From SIG454 sp045578465 (lineage in GTDB: Bacteria; Bacillota; Clostridia; Monoglobales; Monoglobaceae), in the NCBI GenBank assembly GCA_045578465.1, contig JAZNKJ010000039.1, positions 77,805 to 141,804 on the forward strand: a DNA stretch of 64,000 bases, read 5' to 3'. Below are positions 1 to 7,340 of this stretch, in pieces. The notes below the pieces were generated by a model. The model did not search any database, had not been told where the DNA came from, and worked only from the letters and a program-made list of their open reading frames with translations. Positions within the stretch are counted from its first letter, which is position 1. Each line of letters opens with the position of its first letter. The translations under genes were made by a program, and so were the position numbers.

Positions 1-659
1 CCAAAGCTTTTGCAAACTTTAAGGGAAGAGAGAGCAGGGAAGATGATGAGGCTTGAAATAAGCATAGCTCCCATCATTCTCATTCCCAAAACAATGGTTA
101 TTGCCGTTAAAATCGCAATAAAGGAGTTAAAAAGGTTTGTGTTTGTTCCTGTTGCCTTTGCAAAAGACTCATCAAAGGTTATTGCAAAAATTCTGTTATA
201 GAATAAAACGAAAAGAACTAAAACAAGAAGGGATAAAGCGATGCTTAAAGCCACATCCGTCTTTGTCATAACTAAGATGCTTCCGAACATATAATTGGAA
301 ATATCCGTTGTCATTCCCTTTGTCATTGAAACAATCATAACCCCGATTGCAACGGAAGAAGTAGAAATAAGAGCGATTGCGCTATCTCCGAACAGTCTGC
401 TCTTTTCGTTAACTTTAAGAAGCAGAAATGCCGAAATAACCGTGGCAGGAATTGCAACATATAAAGGGGCAAGGTTTAAGGCGAGAGCAACAGACATTGC
501 TCCAAAGCCAACATGGGAAAGGCCGTCCCCGATCATTGAGTATCTTTTAAGAACAAGGCTTACTCCCAAAAGAGCACAGCAAAGGGAAACCAAAGCTCCC
601 ACAATAAGAGCATTTCTTAAAAAGGAGTAGGATAAAAACGCATTTAAAATATCAGCCAT
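1..659 (-). CDS. znuB: Zinc/manganese-type ABC transporter permease (ABC-3 family), 3' end cut off
   Basis: Membrane channel subunit of a high-affinity Zn/Mn importer, working with the ATPase and lipoprotein encoded just upstream. The minus-strand frame starts at ATG 659 (MADILNAFLSYSFLRNAL) and stays open to the window edge, giving about 219 residues of strongly hydrophobic sequence with several membrane helices. The YSMIGDGLSHVGFGAM stretch is typical of ABC-3 permeases. Its start overlaps the ATPase stop by 8 bp, so translation is probably coupled. ABC-3 permeases are usually about 270 residues, so roughly 50 are missing. Zn versus Mn cannot be told from the permease. Confidence 0.88.
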   Translation of the reverse strand, partial: MADILNAFLSYSFLRNALIVGALVSLCCALLGVSLVLKRYSMIGDGLSHVGFGAMSVALALNLAPLYVAIPATVISAFLLLKVNEKSRLFGDSAIALISTSSVAIGVMIVSMTKGMTTDISNYMFGSILVMTKTDVALSIALSLLVLVLFVLFYNRIFAITFDESFAKATGTNTNLFNSFIAILTAITIVLGMRMMGAMLISSLIIFPALSSLKVCKSF

Positions 660-1362
660 TTTTCTTCCCTCCTAAAAACCGCTTCCCGAATTCGCTATTT
701 TCATATTCTTTGGAAGTGCCAAAGAAGAAAGAGCAATCCTCTCCTAAGTGGAGAACCTTGTTTGCCTCTTTTGTAGCTTCGTTAAGACTATGGGAAACCA
801 TTATAATTGTTATGCCGTGCTTACGGTTAAGCTCTCGCAAAATGCCGTATAAATCACGGACAGCAAGAGGGTCAAGCCCAGCCTCCGGCTCATCTAAAAG
901 AAGAAGACGCTTTGTGCTGCACATAGCACGGGCGAGAAGAACTCTCTGCTGTTGCCCACCTGATAAGGTGCGGTAGCTATTATTTTTTATATCCGAAATT
1001 CCGAAAAGGGAAAGCATTTCCTTTGCCTTTTCCTTATGGGCCTTTGAATAGAAAAGCCGTCCATTTAAGTCGTTTAAAAATCCTGAAAGAACAACCTCAA
1101 AAACCGTCGCAGGGAAGTCTTTTTGAATGGTCGTCTGTTGAGGGAGGTAGCCGATATGGTTAAAAAGACTTTTCTCCGTAACGATATGCCCTGTGTCAGG
1201 CGCGATAAGCCCTAAAAGGCATTTTATAAGGGTGCTTTTTCCTGAGCCGTTTTCCCCTACGATGCAGAGGTAATCTCCCTCGTCAACAGTAAAGGAAAGG
1301 TCTTTTAAAACAGGAGCTTTGGAAAAGGCGACGCTAAGGTTTTCGCAAATAATTATATTCAT
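652..1362 (-). CDS. znuC: Metal ABC transporter ATP-binding protein
   Basis: Cytoplasmic ATPase (236 aa, normal length) that powers Zn/Mn-type uptake. Visible motifs are Walker A GENGSGKST near residue 37, the ABC signature LSGGQQQR near 135, Walker B RLLLLDEPEAGLD near 155, and a switch histidine in MVSHS. The ATG at 1362 overlaps the stop of the binding-protein gene (TCAT, 1359-1362), with AGGAGGC upstream inside that gene. The order binding protein, ATPase, permease matches adcACB/znuACB-type operons. Family assignment is firm; the exact metal is inferred from the histidine-rich binding protein. Confidence 0.92.
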   Translation of the reverse strand: MNIIICENLSVAFSKAPVLKDLSFTVDEGDYLCIVGENGSGKSTLIKCLLGLIAPDTGHIVTEKSLFNHIGYLPQQTTIQKDFPATVFEVVLSGFLNDLNGRLFYSKAHKEKAKEMLSLFGISDIKNNSYRTLSGGQQQRVLLARAMCSTKRLLLLDEPEAGLDPLAVRDLYGILRELNRKHGITIIMVSHSLNEATKEANKVLHLGEDCSFFFGTSKEYENSEFGKRFLGGKKNG

Positions 1363-2285
1363 AAACTAAACGCCTCCTTTATGGTTTCATAATTTTTTCT
1401 CATAAGGTCAACATAGGTAACCCCCGAAGATAGCTCATCCTTTGTTACATTGTGGCAGGAATGAAGCTCTTTCATAGTAGCTCCCGTATCCTCGCAAACG
1501 GCAGTTGCAACCGTCTTATTTGAAAATTCAAGATGGAAAACTGTTTTTATGTTTTCTTTTTTAACTGTCCCGATAAGCTCTGCAATTATCTTTGGAGTAG
1601 GCTCACTATCTTCCGTGCAGGAGTGATATGCCGAATGGTAAGTGAGGTCATAGTCCTCTGCAAAATGAGAAAAAGGAAAACGGTCCGCAACAACAATAGT
1701 TTTTCCGCTCGGGTTTTCAAATAATTCTGTAAAGTCTTCATCAAGTTTTCTAAGCTCGCTTATATATCTTTTTGCATTAGCCTTATAAAAGATAGAGTTT
1801 TTGTGGTCAAGGTCGCATATTTCCCGGGAAATACCTGAAACTATATCCTCTGAAAATCTAAGGGAAGTCCAGATATGTTCGTCAACTTCATGCAGACTAT
1901 GGCTGTGAGCACTATGCTCTGTAAAATGATGGTCTTCCTGACAAATTTCGACAAAATCCATCATTTTAATCGTTCTTGGTTTTTTATCAAGGGAGGAAAG
2001 AATTTCTTCTACCCAAAAGTCGCTTTCTCCGCCTGTGTAAATAAAAATATCACACTGGGAAATCTTTATAATATCCTTTGCGGTAGGCTCAAAGGTGTGG
2101 CTTTCTCCTCCGGGAGGAAGAAGAATGGAAACTTCTCCCTTTTCTCCAACGATATTTTTTGCAAAGTCATAGGCGGGGAAGTTAAGAGCAACAATGCTGT
2201 GGCCTTCGGTCTCTTTTTCGTTGCAGGAAGAGAGGGTAAAAATCATAAGAAAAACGCAAAGAAATAAAGCAATAATCTTCTTCAA
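1359..2285 (-). CDS. znuA: Zinc-type ABC transporter substrate-binding lipoprotein (TTG start)
   Basis: Extracellular metal-capturing lipoprotein of the cluster 9 (ZnuA/AdcA) family, 308 aa from the TTG. A signal peptide ends in the lipobox LSSC (Cys 21). The metal-site region HTFEPTAKD and a histidine-rich loop (EDHHFTEHSAHSHSLHE) followed by DEHIW favour zinc. The start is taken as TTG 2285 because GGAGGG lies 8 nt upstream and the peptide then begins with a normal KK signal. A longer ATG at 2330 lies upstream of the predicted transcription start (promoter at 2321-2349), so it is not used. It is the first gene of the znuACB operon. Confidence 0.88.
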   Translation of the reverse strand: MKKIIALFLCVFLMIFTLSSCNEKETEGHSIVALNFPAYDFAKNIVGEKGEVSILLPPGGESHTFEPTAKDIIKISQCDIFIYTGGESDFWVEEILSSLDKKPRTIKMMDFVEICQEDHHFTEHSAHSHSLHEVDEHIWTSLRFSEDIVSGISREICDLDHKNSIFYKANAKRYISELRKLDEDFTELFENPSGKTIVVADRFPFSHFAEDYDLTYHSAYHSCTEDSEPTPKIIAELIGTVKKENIKTVFHLEFSNKTVATAVCEDTGATMKELHSCHNVTKDELSSGVTYVDLMRKNYETIKEAFSL

Positions 2286-2320
2286 AGTATAAACCCTCCA
2301 ATCCTTGAAACAATAATGAA

Positions 2321-2349
2321 ATTTTAACATTAAAGCCCGAAATTGTCAA
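2321..2349 (-). promoter_or_regulatory. Sigma-A promoter of znuACB
   Basis: On the minus strand, TTGACA (2349-2344) is followed by 17 nt and TAAAAT (2326-2321). Transcription should begin near 2314, downstream of the ATG at 2330, which supports the TTG start of znuA. The promoter overlaps the hairpin at 2335-2366. I see no clear Zur box. Confidence 0.7.
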
Positions 2350-2366
2350 GGAGGACAACCTCGGGC
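2335..2366 (-). terminator. Hairpin after the SLH-PstS gene, overlapping the znuA promoter
   Basis: An interrupted stem pairs GCCCGA and TTGTC with GACAA and TCGGGC around a 6-nt loop. In the minus direction it is followed only by CTTTAATG, so it is a weak intrinsic terminator at best. It sits between the stop of the SLH-PstS gene (2376) and the znu operon and shares bases with the znuA -35 box. Confidence 0.5.
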
Positions 2367-2375
2367 CTTTAAATT

Positions 2376-4046
2376 TTATTTTATAACTCCAAGACCGCTT
2401 TGGAGGATAACCTGCTGACCAAACTCTCCTTGCATAAGTTCAAGAAATTTGTCAACCTTTTCGTTTTTCTCTTCACGGACAACGGCGTAATAATTTGTGG
2501 TGTAAGGATAAGCTCCGTTTCCGATTGTTTCGTCTGTCGGAGCAATGCCGTCAATGCTCATAAGCTTTAAGTTGTTAGGGCCAATAACCGATTGCACATT
2601 ATTGAAATAATAGTAAAGGCTGTAACCCATAGCGATTTTGTCAGGATTTTGTGCGTTGAAATCGTCAACATCGGTTAAGATGCTCGCCATTATAAGAGAA
2701 ATTCTTTCCTGAGCAATTTTTTCATTTATGGGTTTCCCGTCTAAGATAAAGTTTTCCATCTGGGCATGGCTTCCGCTGTCGTTGTTACGGCAGTAAGCAA
2801 CAAGCTCTTTATCCTCGCCACCGATTTCCTTCCAACTCTTAATGCCGTTATTAACATATATTTCGTGGAGCGCCTCTGTTGTTATATTATCCGCTTTATT
2901 GTCTTTATCCGTAAAGAAGATTAAAGCCTCGTTTGCGATTGGAACAAATCTGAGGTTTACGCCCTTTTCCTTTGCGTAATTTAAAACCTCTTCGCCCGGG
3001 TCAGGAACGAAAATCATTTCAACCTCGCCGTTTATTAAGCGCTTATAGGAATTTGTTGTCTTTGAATGAGCCCTTGGAAAACTTTCCAGATTTTCGTGAT
3101 TCTGATAAAAAGCGCTGTAAATATTTCTTGTTATGTCATAGGTTGAGGTTGAGCCGTCAAGGATTGGAATTTCAATATTGGAAAGCTCCTCGTGTTTAAT
3201 TGCAGGAGCATTATCATTCAAAAAGTTCCTTGTTAAGAAGTAGAGGAAATCTGCACATTCCCCTCTGGTTACTGCTTTTCTGGGGTTTGCAAAATATTCG
3301 TCATCTGAGGTATCCATAAAATCGTGGTCAACCATTTCATAAAGAATCTGATATCCGTTTGATAAAAGTGCCTCATAGGCAGGCTTTGCGAAATCGGAAA
3401 TGCTGTTAAAATCGTCAAGATACATATGGGAAGCCACTGCGTCCTCATTGATACCGCCCAGACGGTTTATCATTCTGTATGCCATAGTTATAAGCTGTTC
3501 ACGATTTATAATCATATCAGGGTAAAAATATTCGCCCTTTGCGAAAACTCCTTCTTCCACAAGAGCCATAATGTCCTCACGACACCAGATGCTATCTGCT
3601 ATATCAGGGAAAATGGAAGATGGTGCATTTTCTGTGTCAATGGAGAAAAGTCTTCTGAAAACTGCCGCCATTTCAGCACGGCTAAGCTCTTTTTCAGGTT
3701 TAAAGGTTCCGTCAGGGAAGCCCTTTAAAACCCCTCTTGCGCTCATTTCGCGAATGGCCATAGAATAGTGGCTGTTTTCATCTGCTCCGTCGGTGTATTT
3801 TGGAATATAAGGAATTTTTTCCATAATAAAGTCGCCCTCTGTATATACATAGGAATAGCCGTCGTGAGGTCCTATTGAGAGAGGAATAAATTCGCCTGTG
3901 GCCTTATCTTTGGCAACATAAACGCTGTCCCATCCGTAGTCGTATCGTTCATCCGATTTAAGATATTTTACATCTTTTTCGGCATAGACTCCCAAAGACG
4001 CAAAAACAAAGGTTAAAGCGAGTATTAAAGCAAATAGTTTTTTCAT
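2376..4046 (-). CDS. S-layer homology (SLH) protein with PstS-like substrate-binding domain
   Basis: A secreted, cell-wall-held protein of 556 aa. A signal peptide (MKKLFALILALTFVFASLGVYA) is followed by about three SLH repeats (roughly residues 90-135, 145-195 and 209-272, with FPDGTFKPEKELSRAEMA and TRGECADFL), which in this family bind pyruvylated wall polymers. From about residue 290 to the end it resembles PstS phosphate-binding proteins: ILDGSTSTYDI, SYKRLINGEVEMIF, GSHAQMENFIL and IGNGAYPYTTNYYAVV. PstS proteins are normally free lipoproteins; here wall anchoring replaces the lipid. No pst permease genes are adjacent. The ATG at 4046 follows AGGAGGG. The ligand is inferred and could be another oxyanion. 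Confidence 0.82.
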   Translation of the reverse strand: MKKLFALILALTFVFASLGVYAEKDVKYLKSDERYDYGWDSVYVAKDKATGEFIPLSIGPHDGYSYVYTEGDFIMEKIPYIPKYTDGADENSHYSMAIREMSARGVLKGFPDGTFKPEKELSRAEMAAVFRRLFSIDTENAPSSIFPDIADSIWCREDIMALVEEGVFAKGEYFYPDMIINREQLITMAYRMINRLGGINEDAVASHMYLDDFNSISDFAKPAYEALLSNGYQILYEMVDHDFMDTSDDEYFANPRKAVTRGECADFLYFLTRNFLNDNAPAIKHEELSNIEIPILDGSTSTYDITRNIYSAFYQNHENLESFPRAHSKTTNSYKRLINGEVEMIFVPDPGEEVLNYAKEKGVNLRFVPIANEALIFFTDKDNKADNITTEALHEIYVNNGIKSWKEIGGEDKELVAYCRNNDSGSHAQMENFILDGKPINEKIAQERISLIMASILTDVDDFNAQNPDKIAMGYSLYYYFNNVQSVIGPNNLKLMSIDGIAPTDETIGNGAYPYTTNYYAVVREEKNEKVDKFLELMQGEFGQQVILQSGLGVIK

Positions 4047-4075
4047 GAGTTATCCCTCCTTTTTATGTTGATTAA

Positions 4076-4104
4076 ATTATATCATAGCCTTTTAAAAACT
4101 TCAA
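4076..4104 (-). promoter_or_regulatory. Sigma-A promoter of the SLH-PstS gene
   Basis: Minus strand TTGAAG (4104-4099), 17-nt spacer, TATAAT (4081-4076), about 30 nt before the ATG at 4046. No obvious Pho box repeats are seen beside it. Confidence 0.6.
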
Positions 4105-4110
4105 TATTTT

Positions 4111-4139
4111 ACACCAAAATTTATGGCAGACATATTATA
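4111..4139 (+). promoter_or_regulatory. Candidate mother-cell sigma (SigK/SigE) promoter of dpaAB
   Basis: The -10 element CATATTATA (4131-4139) fits the CATANNNTA consensus of SigK/SigE, and an AC-containing element (ACACC, 4111-4115) lies 15-16 nt upstream. Transcription would begin near 4146, only about 25 nt before the chosen start of dpaA. In Bacillus subtilis the homologous spoVFAB operon is SigK-driven. Confidence 0.5.
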
Positions 4140-4170
4140 TAAAAGAGAATATATAGGAAAGGTGATGATT

Positions 4171-5046
4171 ATGCGAGAGCTTTGTTTTATCGGCGGAGAT
4201 AAGCGCCAGATACGGGTTATAAATAATATGGCAAAGATTTGCCCTCATATAAAGATATATGGTTTTGACAAGGCGGAGGAAGAATTTCCTGAAAATGTAA
4301 CTCTTTGCGACTGTGTCAGTGATGCCACGGAAAATGCGGAGGCGGTTATTCTGCCTCTTCCATATACCAAGGGACGGGAAATGATAAATGCTCCCTTTTC
4401 GACGGAAGAAATTCATACAGGGGATGTTCTGCGGAATATGAACGAGGGCCAGCTTTTGCTTTTGGGAAAGGCGGATGAGGGAATAAACGCCATCGCCAAG
4501 CTTTGCAAAATTAAAAGCATTGACTATCTTGAAAGAGAAGAACTTGCGATTTTAAACGCAATTCCAACGGCGGAGGGGGCAATAGAAATTGCTATGAGGG
4601 AGACACCCTATGCTTTAAGCCTGAGCCGTTGCTTAGTTCTGGGAAACGGGAAAATCGGTAAAGTCCTCTCTAAAATGCTGTGTGGTCTTGGGGCGAAAGT
4701 AACCGTTTGCGTGCGGAAATATAAAGACAAAGCCTATTGCAAATCCCTTGGGATTGACAGTATATTTTTCAGTGAATTAGGGGATAGAATAGGGGAATAC
4801 GATGTCATCTTCAACACTGCCCCTGCCCTTGTTATAGGCTATCGGCTTTTGCAGAAAGTCAGGAAGGAAAGCCTTATAATCGACCTGGCCTCAAAACCTG
4901 GCGGGGTGGATTTTGAAACTGCCGAGCAAATGGGGAAAAGGGTTATATGGGCATTATCTCTTCCCGGGGAAGTTGCCCCCGAGACCGCTGGGGATTTCAT
5001 TTCGGAAACCCTTATTAATATTATGGAAGAAATGGGGGCAGTATGA
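4171..5046 (+). CDS. dpaA: Dipicolinate synthase subunit A (SpoVFA)
   Basis: With DpaB, makes dipicolinic acid, the spore-core Ca2+ chelator, from a lysine-pathway intermediate in the mother cell. The N-terminus MRELCFIGGDKRQIRVI matches the DpaA opening, and a Rossmann-type LVLGNGKIGKVLSKML segment follows in the second half. From ATG 4171 the protein is 291 aa, close to the family's usual ~300. This start follows AAAGGTGAT at good spacing; an in-frame ATG at 4123 lies upstream of the predicted sporulation promoter and is rejected, and ATG 4165 is a possible alternative. It overlaps dpaB by ATGA. Confidence 0.93.
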   Translation: MRELCFIGGDKRQIRVINNMAKICPHIKIYGFDKAEEEFPENVTLCDCVSDATENAEAVILPLPYTKGREMINAPFSTEEIHTGDVLRNMNEGQLLLLGKADEGINAIAKLCKIKSIDYLEREELAILNAIPTAEGAIEIAMRETPYALSLSRCLVLGNGKIGKVLSKMLCGLGAKVTVCVRKYKDKAYCKSLGIDSIFFSELGDRIGEYDVIFNTAPALVIGYRLLQKVRKESLIIDLASKPGGVDFETAEQMGKRVIWALSLPGEVAPETAGDFISETLINIMEEMGAV

Positions 5047-5618
5047 AAATGGAGAAAGAGAAAATCGGCTTTGCCCTGACAGGGTCTTTTTGTACTTTTG
5101 CCAAAGTTTTTCCCGAGATAGAAAAACTTTCCAAAGAATATGAAATTGTTCCCATAATGTCAGAAAAAAGCGCAACAACCGACACCCGTTTCGGCAAATG
5201 CGAGGACCATAAAAAAAGACTCTCCGAGATAACTGGGAGAGAGGTTTTAAAAAGCATAAACGAGGTTGAGCCAATCGGCCCTAAAAAAATGCTTTCGGCT
5301 TTAATTGTTGCCCCCTGCACGGGAAACACAATCGCAAAAATCGCCAATGGAATAGCGGATTCATCAGTTACCCTTGCGGTAAAATCCCATCTTCGAAACA
5401 GCAGGCCTGTTATTATTGCGGTTTCCACAAACGACGGACTTGGAGGCAACGCCAAAAACATCGGTCTTCTTATGAATATGAAAAATATTTATCTCGTGCC
5501 CTTTGGTCAGGATGACTGCGTAGAAAAGAAAAAATCATTGGTTGCAGATATGGAGAAAATAGAGGAAACCTTAAAAGAGGCCCTCTTGGGAAACCAGATT
5601 CAACCACTTCTTATATAA
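5043..5618 (+). CDS. dpaB: Dipicolinate synthase subunit B (SpoVFB), flavoprotein
   Basis: Flavoprotein-family partner of DpaA (191 aa, usual length about 200) in dipicolinate synthesis. It opens with the flavoprotein nucleotide-binding pattern IGFALTGSFCTFAKV and contains the family segment LIVAPCTGNTIAKIANGIADS, which is shared with CoaC-like decarboxylase folds. The ATG at 5043 overlaps the dpaA stop (ATGA), so translation is coupled. The operon ends at the perfect palindrome just after the stop. The presence of dpaAB separates this organism from Clostridium perfringens-type species, which use an EtfA-like route instead. Confidence 0.93.
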   Translation: MKMEKEKIGFALTGSFCTFAKVFPEIEKLSKEYEIVPIMSEKSATTDTRFGKCEDHKKRLSEITGREVLKSINEVEPIGPKKMLSALIVAPCTGNTIAKIANGIADSSVTLAVKSHLRNSRPVIIAVSTNDGLGGNAKNIGLLMNMKNIYLVPFGQDDCVEKKKSLVADMEKIEETLKEALLGNQIQPLLI

Positions 5619-5646
5619 AAAAGAACTCCATATGGAGTTCTTTTTT
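5617..5646. terminator. Bidirectional intrinsic terminator (perfect 30-nt palindrome)
   Basis: A fully self-complementary sequence with GAACTCC/GGAGTTC arms bounded by six A and six T. It terminates dpaAB on the plus strand and metA-CpXC on the minus strand; both stop codons abut it. Confidence 0.93.
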
Positions 5647-6286
5647 ATACATCCGTTTCTACATCAAAAATTCCGTCCCGAAGAGCGAGAAGCGCCCATT
5701 CGGCATCAATTCTTGTTTCCTCTTTATTGTTAAAAGGAGAGACGGAAAAGACCTCTAAAATATTTCGGTAAGACTGCATGGAAAGGGTTGTTTCGCAGTT
5801 CCCTGCATCGTCCCCGATAAGATAAAAATGCAGGTTGTCATTTTCCATATCCCTTCCGCTGTAATAGGCCGCGAGTAGCTCCGCATTATTTTGCTCTTCA
5901 TAGCTTTCTCCTAAGAAAAGCTTACATAATTCACAAACTCTGTCGTCAATCCCGTCCTCAAAAAGAGCAATCTTTTCAATAAAATCATTGATGGACGGAA
6001 CAACTCGGACATCATAATCCTTTGCGCTTATTTTATCAACAAAAGAAAAGTCGTCGGTTGTGATTAGAGCGATACAATGCTTATTCTCTGTATCAATATA
6101 GATGCAGTCATAAGAAACCGCGATTTTTTCTCCGCAGTGTGGACAGGTGTATGTAAAAATCTGTCTGTTTATAATCTCTGCCCGAAGAGAAGGGTTTTTT
6201 GTTATATCAATAATTTCGTGTTTTAAAAGCTCGCCCTCTTTGTCGCAGGCAGGGCAAGTAACACTGACAAGAGTTGATTTTTCCAT
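5645..6286 (-). CDS. CpXC domain protein
   Basis: A 213-aa cytoplasmic protein with two zinc-ribbon-like CPxC knuckles: VTCPACDKEG near residue 10 and YTCPHCGEKI near residue 51. These define the CpXC domain, whose molecular function is not known. The rest is acidic without membrane segments. It starts 10 nt after the metA stop with a GGAG site, so it is very likely co-transcribed with metA. No catalytic motif can be named. Confidence 0.8.
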   Translation of the reverse strand: MEKSTLVSVTCPACDKEGELLKHEIIDITKNPSLRAEIINRQIFTYTCPHCGEKIAVSYDCIYIDTENKHCIALITTDDFSFVDKISAKDYDVRVVPSINDFIEKIALFEDGIDDRVCELCKLFLGESYEEQNNAELLAAYYSGRDMENDNLHFYLIGDDAGNCETTLSMQSYRNILEVFSVSPFNNKEETRIDAEWALLALRDGIFDVETDV

Positions 6287-6295
6287 ATAAATCTC

Positions 6296-7219
6296 CTATT
6301 TAATAGTCTTGATATCGTATGGCGTTGTCTGGTAAACGAAATAGTTAAGCCAGTTTGAATAAAGCAAATTCGCATGGGCGCGCCAGATGTTAAGAGGCTC
6401 TTTCTCAGGGTTGTCGTCCGGGAAATAGTTAAAGGGAACATCGATAGGAAGCCCTTTTTCTATATCTCTTAAATATTCTGTTTTAAGAGTTTCTGTGTCA
6501 TATTCTGAGTGGCCTGTTATGAAAAACTGTCTGTCGCCTTTTGCGCAAACGATATAAACTCCTGCCTGAGGAGATTCAGCGAGGATTTCAAGCTGAGGAA
6601 CAGCGAGGATGTCCTCTCTTTTGATTTCAGTATGTCTTGAATGAGGAGCGAAAAACTCGTCATCAAATCCGCGAAGAAGCATTTTATGTTTTTTATCAGG
6701 GCATACGCTGTGTGGAAATACCCCGAAGATCTTTTTATCGAGGGGATATTTCTTTATGCCGTAGTGATGATACAGCGCCGCCTGAGCACCCCAGCAGATA
6801 TGGAAGGTAGAAGTAACATTAGTTTTTGACCAGTCCATAATCTCGCAAAGCTCATCCCAATAGTCAACCTCTTCAAAGTCCATAGTTTCAACAGGAGCAC
6901 CTGTTATAATAAGACCGTCAAATTTCTTGTCTTTAACCTCATCAAAGGTGCAATAGAATGTTTCGATATGGCTCTTTGAGGTGTTTTTTGAAAGATGTGT
7001 CTTCGTGTGCATAAAAGAAACATTTATCTGGAGCGGTGTATTTCCAAGAGCGCGGAGAAGCTGAGTCTCCGTTGTTATTTTTGTCGGCATAAGATTTAAA
7101 ATTATTATTTCAAGGGGACGGATGTCCTGTGTCATAGCCTTAGTTTCCGTCATAACAAAAATGTTTTCCTGATTTAAAACTTCAATAGCCGGTAAATTGT
7201 CTGAAACTTTAATTGGCAT
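6296..7219 (-). CDS. metA: Homoserine O-acetyltransferase (MetA family)
   Basis: Acylates homoserine, the committed step of methionine synthesis in the cytoplasm (307 aa, usual length). The catalytic Cys 142 sits in TFHICWGAQAA; His 237 and Glu 239 (GHSEYD) complete the active site. Residue 111 is Glu (GAPVETMDFEEVDYW). In MetA, Glu 111 has been linked to acetyl-CoA use and Gly to succinyl-CoA, so acetyltransferase is predicted despite the common 'succinyltransferase' label. The ATG at 7219 follows GGAGGG. It leads the metA-CpXC operon. No SAM riboswitch or T-box is visible in the short leader. Confidence 0.93.
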   Translation of the reverse strand: MPIKVSDNLPAIEVLNQENIFVMTETKAMTQDIRPLEIIILNLMPTKITTETQLLRALGNTPLQINVSFMHTKTHLSKNTSKSHIETFYCTFDEVKDKKFDGLIITGAPVETMDFEEVDYWDELCEIMDWSKTNVTSTFHICWGAQAALYHHYGIKKYPLDKKIFGVFPHSVCPDKKHKMLLRGFDDEFFAPHSRHTEIKREDILAVPQLEILAESPQAGVYIVCAKGDRQFFITGHSEYDTETLKTEYLRDIEKGLPIDVPFNYFPDDNPEKEPLNIWRAHANLLYSNWLNYFVYQTTPYDIKTIK

Positions 7220-7250
7220 AATTCATCCCTCCTAACATAGTCTACATTTC

Positions 7251-7279
7251 AGTATAGCATATTTATATAAATTTATCAA
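7251..7279 (-). promoter_or_regulatory. Sigma-A promoter of metA
   Basis: Minus strand TTGATA (7279-7274), 17-nt spacer, TATACT (7256-7251). The remaining leader is only about 25 nt, too short for a riboswitch. Confidence 0.6.
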
Positions 7280-7311
7280 GAATATTTTTCTTATTTAAAT
7301 TTCATAATATA
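7280..7311 (+). promoter_or_regulatory. Possible sporulation-sigma promoter of tepA
   Basis: CATAATATA (7303-7311) fits the CATANNNTA type of -10 element, with GAATATT (7280-7286) 16 nt upstream resembling a SigE -35; an overlapping SigG-like reading is also possible. Spacing is slightly long for SigE, so this is tentative. Confidence 0.3.
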
Positions 7312-7340
7312 AAGAGAAATATCAGAAAAGGGGAAGAAAA

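Noticed and set aside
10..630. Plus-strand open frames over 10-201 and 295-630
   Set aside because: They are antisense shadows of the znuB permease, which has a coherent ABC-3 family sequence on the minus strand and a start at 659.
4123..4170. Longer N-terminus of DpaA from ATG 4123
   Set aside because: It has no ribosome site and lies on a sporulation-type promoter; family members start at the MRELCFIGGD segment.
5617..5646. Perfect 30-nt palindrome as a mobile-element or integration site
   Set aside because: It lies exactly between two convergent stop codons with A/T runs on both sides, which is a bidirectional terminator.
7220..7340. SAM riboswitch or T-box before metA
   Set aside because: The promoter leaves a leader of only about 25 nt, and no multi-stem structure or specifier sequence is present.
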